Assembly: GCF_002127265.1 (NCBI RefSeq)
Contig: NZ_NFUU01000001.1
Location: 1,674,001 to 1,738,000, forward strand
Direction: 5' to 3'
DNA: 64,000 bases
Origin: Hydrogenophaga sp. IBVHS1
GTDB taxonomy: Bacteria; Pseudomonadota; Gammaproteobacteria; Burkholderiales; Burkholderiaceae_C
Below the pieces are notes generated by a model that saw only the letters and a list, made by a program, of their open reading frames with translations, had not been told where the DNA came from and did not search any database. Positions 59,710 to 64,000 of the stretch are shown one piece after another; positions within the stretch are counted from its first letter, which is position 1; each line of letters starts with the position of its first letter. Both the position numbers and the translations under genes were made by a program.

Positions 59710-60758
59710 TGATCTGCTTTCCGGGGATCGAGCGCATCGCGCAGTGCGTCTCCCATGAAGGTGAGCAGCAGCAGCGTCATCACCAGCACCGCGAAGGTGG
59801 ACAGCGATATCCACCAGGCATCGATGTTGTTCTTGCCCTGACTGAGCAGCTCGCCCAGAGACGGCGTGCCAGGAGGTACGCCCAGGCCCAGGAAATCCAG
59901 TGAAGTCAACGCCAGAATGGCCGCGCTCATGCGGAACGGCAGAAAGGTCACCACGGGAGTGAGGCTGTTGGGCAGCACATGGCGCCAGATGATCTGCCAG
60001 TTGGACAAGCCCAGCGCACGCGCCGCGCGCACGTAGTCGAGCTGTCGATTGCGCAGGAACTCGGCACGCACGTAATCCGACAGGCCCATCCAGCCGAACA
60101 GGCTCAGCAGGATCAGCAGCAGGCTGATGCTGGGCGCGAACACAGCGGAGAAGATGATGAGCAGGTAGAGCTCCGGCATGGAGCCCCAGATTTCAATGAA
60201 ACGCTGGAAGGCCAGATCGGTCTTGCCGCCGAAGAAGCCCTGAATGGCGCCCGTGATCACGCCCAGCACCACGCCAATGAAGGTGAGCGCGAGCGCGAAC
60301 AGCACGCTGACGCGAAAGCCGTAGAGGAGCTGGGCCAGCAGGTCCCGACCGCGATCGTCGGTGCCCAACAGGTTGGCGCGCGTCGGTGGCGAGGGGTTCG
60401 GCAATCTGGCGAAGTAGTTCAGCGTCTGCGGGCCGTAGGGATTGGGTGCACGAATCGCCCAGTTGTCGCCCTTGGAAAGCTGCTCGCGGATGAACGGGTC
60501 CAGATAATCGGTGGGCGTGTCGAAGTCACCACCGAACACCGTTTCTGCGTAGTCCTTCACCATGGGAAAGTAGGTCGTTCCCTCGTAACGCACGATCAAG
60601 GGTCGATCGTTTGAAATCACCTCCGCGAGCAGGCTGCCCACAACCAGCACACAAAAGACGATGAGGCTCCAGTAACCCAGGCGGTTGCGCCTGAAGCGCC
60701 GCCAGGCGCGCGCGCTGGGCGACAAGGAAGGTGGGGTCGCTTCAGTCAAATTTGACAC
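59706..60758 (-). CDS. yejE: Peptide ABC transporter permease (YejE-like)
   Basis: 350 aa. The long periplasmic insert after helix 1 (residues 45-130) with NPYGPQTLNYFARLPNPSPPT is a YejE trait; LLGTDDRGRDLLAQLLYGFRVSVLF begins the permease core and EAA loop reads RAARALGLSNWQIIWRHVLPN. Overlaps yejB end by 17 bp. Confidence 0.95.
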   Translation of the reverse strand: MSNLTEATPPSLSPSARAWRRFRRNRLGYWSLIVFCVLVVGSLLAEVISNDRPLIVRYEGTTYFPMVKDYAETVFGGDFDTPTDYLDPFIREQLSKGDNWAIRAPNPYGPQTLNYFARLPNPSPPTRANLLGTDDRGRDLLAQLLYGFRVSVLFALALTFIGVVLGVITGAIQGFFGGKTDLAFQRFIEIWGSMPELYLLIIFSAVFAPSISLLLILLSLFGWMGLSDYVRAEFLRNRQLDYVRAARALGLSNWQIIWRHVLPNSLTPVVTFLPFRMSAAILALTSLDFLGLGVPPGTPSLGELLSQGKNNIDAWWISLSTFAVLVMTLLLLTFMGDALRDALDPRKADQ

Positions 60759-61770
60759 GCGGGTCCACCCAGACGTAACAGAGATCGGAGATCAGCTTGG
60801 TCACGAGGCCAATCAACGTGAAGAAGAACAGCGTCCCCAGCACCACGGGATAGTCGCGCCGGATCACGCTCTCGTAGCTCAACAAGCCCAGACCATCGAG
60901 AGAAAACAGCGTTTCGATCAGCAGCGAGCCAGCAAAAAAGGCGCCAATGAAGGCGGAGGGAAACCCTGTGACGATAGGAATAAGGGCATTGCGGAAGATG
61001 TGCTTCCACAGCACCTGCCGCTCTGACAACCCCTTGGCGCGGGCGGTCATCACGTATTGCTTGCGGATCTCTTCAAGAAACGCATTCTTGGTGAGCATGG
61101 CCGTGACTGCAAAACTGCCCAGCACCATGGCGGTCACCGGAAGGGTGATGTGCCAGAGGTAATCCACGATGCGCGCTCCCCAGCTCAGTTCCTCCCAGTT
61201 GGCAGACGTGAGCCCGCGCAGCGGGAACCACTGCAGTTGCCCACCAAAGATAACGAGCAAAGCCACGCCGAGCACAAAGCCCGGTATGGCGTAACCAATG
61301 AGCACGAGCAAGGTGGTGACCAGATCGAAGCGCGAACCCGCGCGCACCGCCTTGGCCACACCCAGCGGCACCGCCACGCCGTAGCTGATGAGGAAGGTCC
61401 ACAAACCGAGCGTGATGGAGACCGGCAGTTTCTCCATGATCAGTTCGGACACAGCCTTGTTCTGGAAAAAACTGGTGCCGAGGTCGAAGCGCGCGAACTG
61501 GCCGACCATCTGGAAAAAGCGCTCGTGTGCGGGCTTGTCAAAACCATAGAGCGCCTTGATCTGCTCGATGCGCTGGGGGTCCACGCCTTGCGCGCCGCGG
61601 TAGACCGAACCACCCTCAGCGCCGGCGGTGCCAGCGCCCGCCCGAGCCTCGGCCAGATATTGGTCCACCGGCCCTCCCGGCACGAACTGGATCACCACAA
61701 ATGTGAGGAGCAGCACACCGAACAAGGTCGGGATCATGAGCAGCAGGCGCTTGAGGATGTAGACCCACAT
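60742..61770 (-). CDS. yejB: Peptide ABC transporter permease (YejB-like)
   Basis: 342 aa, six helices. MWVYILKRLLLMIPTLFGVLLLTFVVIQFVPGGP is the YejB/DppB start; MTARAKGLSERQVLWKHIFRN is the EAA loop. Starts 5 bp after yejA stop, so translation is likely coupled. Confidence 0.95.
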   Translation of the reverse strand: MWVYILKRLLLMIPTLFGVLLLTFVVIQFVPGGPVDQYLAEARAGAGTAGAEGGSVYRGAQGVDPQRIEQIKALYGFDKPAHERFFQMVGQFARFDLGTSFFQNKAVSELIMEKLPVSITLGLWTFLISYGVAVPLGVAKAVRAGSRFDLVTTLLVLIGYAIPGFVLGVALLVIFGGQLQWFPLRGLTSANWEELSWGARIVDYLWHITLPVTAMVLGSFAVTAMLTKNAFLEEIRKQYVMTARAKGLSERQVLWKHIFRNALIPIVTGFPSAFIGAFFAGSLLIETLFSLDGLGLLSYESVIRRDYPVVLGTLFFFTLIGLVTKLISDLCYVWVDPRVKFD

Positions 61771-61775
61771 GGTGT

Positions 61776-63641
61776 TCAGTGCTTCGCGGTGGCGGTGTTA
61801 TGGGACCACCAGGTGTCGATGGCCCAGGTTTCACCCGACGCGTAGGGGGGCATTTCCTTGGGTCGGCCCAACCGCCACGCGTTGTAGGCCATGCGGTGCG
61901 TGGTCGCGGTCCACTGCGGAATAAGGTAGTGGCTGTGGCTGATGACGCGATCGAGAGCACGGCAGGCGGCCAGAAAGGCGGGCTGGGTGCTGGCCGACGT
62001 CATGCGAGCAATGAGCCCGTCCACGGCTGGATGGGCCACACCAGCGAAATTGCCGGAATCCTCCGTCTTCGCCGCCTGGCTGCCGAACAGGTCGGCGTAC
62101 TCGGAGCCCGGGTTGTTGGTGCCCTGGTAGTTGATGGAGATGATGTCGAAATCAAAGGTGCGCAAGCGCTGTTGGTAGAGCGCGAAGTCCACCGGACGGA
62201 AGCGCAGTTCCACGCCAAGCTTCTTCAGGTTCCGGATCCAGGGTGAGACAACACGCGCGCCCGTTTCATTGCTGTCCAGGTATTCCAGCACCATGGCTTT
62301 GCCCTGCGCATTGCGCAGCTGGCCACCCTGCACCGTCCAGCCCGCCTCTCGCAGCATGGCCTGAGCCTTCCGCAGGTTGCCACGCAAGGAATTCTCGCCA
62401 TCGGTGCGCGGTGGGGTGTACATGGGTCCGAACACAGCGGGGGGCAATTGCTTTCGCCAGGGCTCCAGCAATGCCAGCTCTTCCGTTGCCGGGGCACCTT
62501 GCGGCGCGCAATCGGTGTTGCCAAACAAGCCCTGCACGCGCTGGTACGCGTTGTAGAACATCTGCCGGTTCATCCACTCGTAGTCCATGGCCAGGCCCAG
62601 CGCTTCGCGCACACGCATGTCGTCCAACGGTGGTCGGCGGGAATTGAGCACATAGCTTTGAAAGCCCATCGGCAGGCGGTGCGTGAATTCGCCCTTGACG
62701 AGCTCGCCGGTGTCGAACCGCTTGCCATTGACGCGGCGCGCCCAGTCACCCGCCGAAAAGAAGCGCATCAGATCGAACTCGCCCGCCTTCAGCGCTTCCA
62801 GCCGCGCGGTGTTGTCCTTGTAGATCTTGACGGTGATGCGATCGAAGTTGGCAGTGCCTCTGCGCACCGGCAGGTCGCGCGCCCAGTAAGCGGGATCGCG
62901 CACATAGGTGATGTCCTTGCCGAACTGGACCGGACCAATCTTGTAAGGCCCGCTGCCGATGGGGACGTCCATCACCACCTGATCGAAGGTCTTGCGCAGC
63001 CCGGTCTTGGGGTCAGTGGCATTGCCCCAGGTCCGACTGAACACCGGCAAACCACCCACCACCAGCGGCAGCTCGCGATTGGGCAGCTTGAAGCGGTAGC
63101 GCACGGTGCGCTCGTTGATCACGTCCAGCCCGGCCACGTCCTGCAGCACGGTTTTGTAAGCCGGGGACGTGTACGGGCCCATCAGGGTGTCGAAGCTGTG
63201 CTTCACGTCGGCCGCCAGCACCGGGTCGCCGTTGTGAAACCGCGCGGTGTCGCGCAGTTTGAAGGTGATCGACAGTCCATCGGGGGCTGCGCTCACGTCT
63301 TCGGCCAGCAGGCCGTAGCCCGCCCCGTTTTCATCGAGCGCGCCTGCCAGCAGCGAATCGAACATCAGGTTGGACAGGTACGCGGGCGCGCTGCCACGCA
63401 TGGTGAACGGGTTGTACTTGTCAAATGTGGAGGTTCGCAGGTTGCTGACCAGCCTGATTTCGCCGCCCTTGGGCGCGGTGGGGTTCACGTAGTCGAAATG
63501 CGTGAATCCATCGGGGTATTTGAGCTGACCCCACAGCGCATACCCGTGGGCTGCCCAGGTGGGCGGGCTGCACAGCGCCAGCAGCGCGGCCACGAGCAGC
63601 GCTGAAAGGCGGCTGCTGGGGCGAGGAAAGGAAAAGCGCAT
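61776..63641 (-). CDS. yejA: Peptide-binding periplasmic protein (YejA-like)
   Basis: 621 aa. Signal peptide MRFSFPRPSSRLSALLVAALLAL then CSPPTWAAHG. HGYALWGQLKYPDGFTHFDYVNPTAPKGGEIRL is the SBP_bac_5 YejA start, with PIGSGPYKI and GTNNPGSEYADLFGS further on. Delivers oligopeptides to YejBE. Divergent from fabI over 39 bp. Confidence 0.95.
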   Translation of the reverse strand: MRFSFPRPSSRLSALLVAALLALCSPPTWAAHGYALWGQLKYPDGFTHFDYVNPTAPKGGEIRLVSNLRTSTFDKYNPFTMRGSAPAYLSNLMFDSLLAGALDENGAGYGLLAEDVSAAPDGLSITFKLRDTARFHNGDPVLAADVKHSFDTLMGPYTSPAYKTVLQDVAGLDVINERTVRYRFKLPNRELPLVVGGLPVFSRTWGNATDPKTGLRKTFDQVVMDVPIGSGPYKIGPVQFGKDITYVRDPAYWARDLPVRRGTANFDRITVKIYKDNTARLEALKAGEFDLMRFFSAGDWARRVNGKRFDTGELVKGEFTHRLPMGFQSYVLNSRRPPLDDMRVREALGLAMDYEWMNRQMFYNAYQRVQGLFGNTDCAPQGAPATEELALLEPWRKQLPPAVFGPMYTPPRTDGENSLRGNLRKAQAMLREAGWTVQGGQLRNAQGKAMVLEYLDSNETGARVVSPWIRNLKKLGVELRFRPVDFALYQQRLRTFDFDIISINYQGTNNPGSEYADLFGSQAAKTEDSGNFAGVAHPAVDGLIARMTSASTQPAFLAACRALDRVISHSHYLIPQWTATTHRMAYNAWRLGRPKEMPPYASGETWAIDTWWSHNTATAKH

Positions 63642-63680
63642 GCGACAATTCTGCTGGATTTTTCACCGGAGTTTTCAATC

Positions 63681-64000
63681 ATGGGTTTTCTCGCTGGCAA
63701 GAAGCTGCTGATTACGGGCGTGCTGTCCAACCGTTCCATCGCCTACGGCATCGCCAGGGCCTGCCATCAGCAAGGCGCCGAGCTGGCGTTCAGCTACGTG
63801 GGCGAACGCTTCAAGGACCGCATCACGGAGTTCGCCGCCGACTTCGACTCCAAACTCATCTTCGATTGCGACGTGGGCGACGACGCGCAGATCGAAAAAA
63901 TGTTCACCAACCTTGCGCAGACCTGGCCCAAGTTCGACGGCTTCGTGCACAGCATTGGTTTTGCCCCTCGTGAGGCCATCACCGGCGACTTCCTCGAAGG
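63681..64000 (+). CDS. fabI: Enoyl-ACP reductase (NADH), cut by right edge
   Basis: 107 codons visible. MGFLAGKKLLITGVLSNRSIAYGIARACHQQGAELAFSYVGERFK is the FabI/InhA-type SDR start with the SNRSIA motif in place of the usual TGxxxGIG; DGFVHSIGFAPREAITGDFLEG matches FabI residues about 87-108. It carries out the last reduction in fatty-acid elongation. The catalytic Tyr/Lys lie beyond the window. Confidence 0.95.
   Translation, partial: MGFLAGKKLLITGVLSNRSIAYGIARACHQQGAELAFSYVGERFKDRITEFAADFDSKLIFDCDVGDDAQIEKMFTNLAQTWPKFDGFVHSIGFAPREAITGDFLE

Overview
The window reads as about 64 kb of chromosome from a high-GC betaproteobacterium of the order Burkholderiales, most likely family Comamonadaceae, with Hydrogenophaga-like organisms as the best guess. 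The reasons are gene order and protein character: tmk-holB-pilZ-tatD, smpB facing ratA-rnfH, guaB-guaA, and rimP-nusA-infB-rbfA-truB-typA are all arranged as in that group, and no phage, transposase, rRNA, tRNA or CRISPR is visible. Genus is an inference; no 16S is present. Nearly all long open frames on the strand opposite a real gene are high-GC shadows and are left out.

Layout. 1-6.9 kb: the 5' part of a CheB-CheR chemotaxis fusion running off the left edge, an iron alcohol dehydrogenase, an esterase followed by a thioesterase-acetyltransferase fusion, an NRDE protein and YgfZ. 7.1-11.2 kb: mltG-tmk-holB-pilZ closed by a strong terminator, then tatD. 11.2-14.9 kb: an ankyrin protein, an orphan TctB-TctA transporter pair and a short-chain dehydrogenase. 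15.1-19.4 kb: a complete aotJQMOP-like arginine/ornithine ABC transporter operon. 19.4-30.4 kb: a penicillin-acylase homologue, a cyclase-FHA signalling protein, LD-carboxypeptidase, a TadA-haloalkane-dehalogenase fusion, two tandem OpgC-like acyltransferases, an SGNH hydrolase, a PaiB-like protein and a small membrane protein.

30.5-37.9 kb is the most unusual block. A stand-alone RibD reductase domain faces a tightly overlapping minus-strand operon (zinc-less MDR dehydrogenase, a 6-pyruvoyl-tetrahydropterin-synthase homologue lacking most catalytic residues, a GT4 glycosyltransferase and a methyltransferase). A divergent plus-strand operon carries a CDP-alcohol phosphatidyltransferase, a YceI protein and an LtaS/sulfatase-type membrane enzyme. 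This looks like an uncharacterised pathway for a pterin- or polyol-derived molecule or envelope lipid; that reading is inference.

37.9-40.0 kb is a low-GC islet with a NodB-type deacetylase and a GT2 glycosyltransferase. 40.0-48.7 kb: guaA, guaB, a DUF4124 protein, rnfH-ratA/smpB, a lipase-fold protein without its serine, a 3-hydroxyisobutyryl-CoA hydrolase and an EamA exporter. 48.7-58.0 kb: typA-truB-rbfA-infB-nusA-rimP plus two small membrane proteins. 58.1-63.6 kb: yejABEF peptide importer. The right edge cuts fabI.
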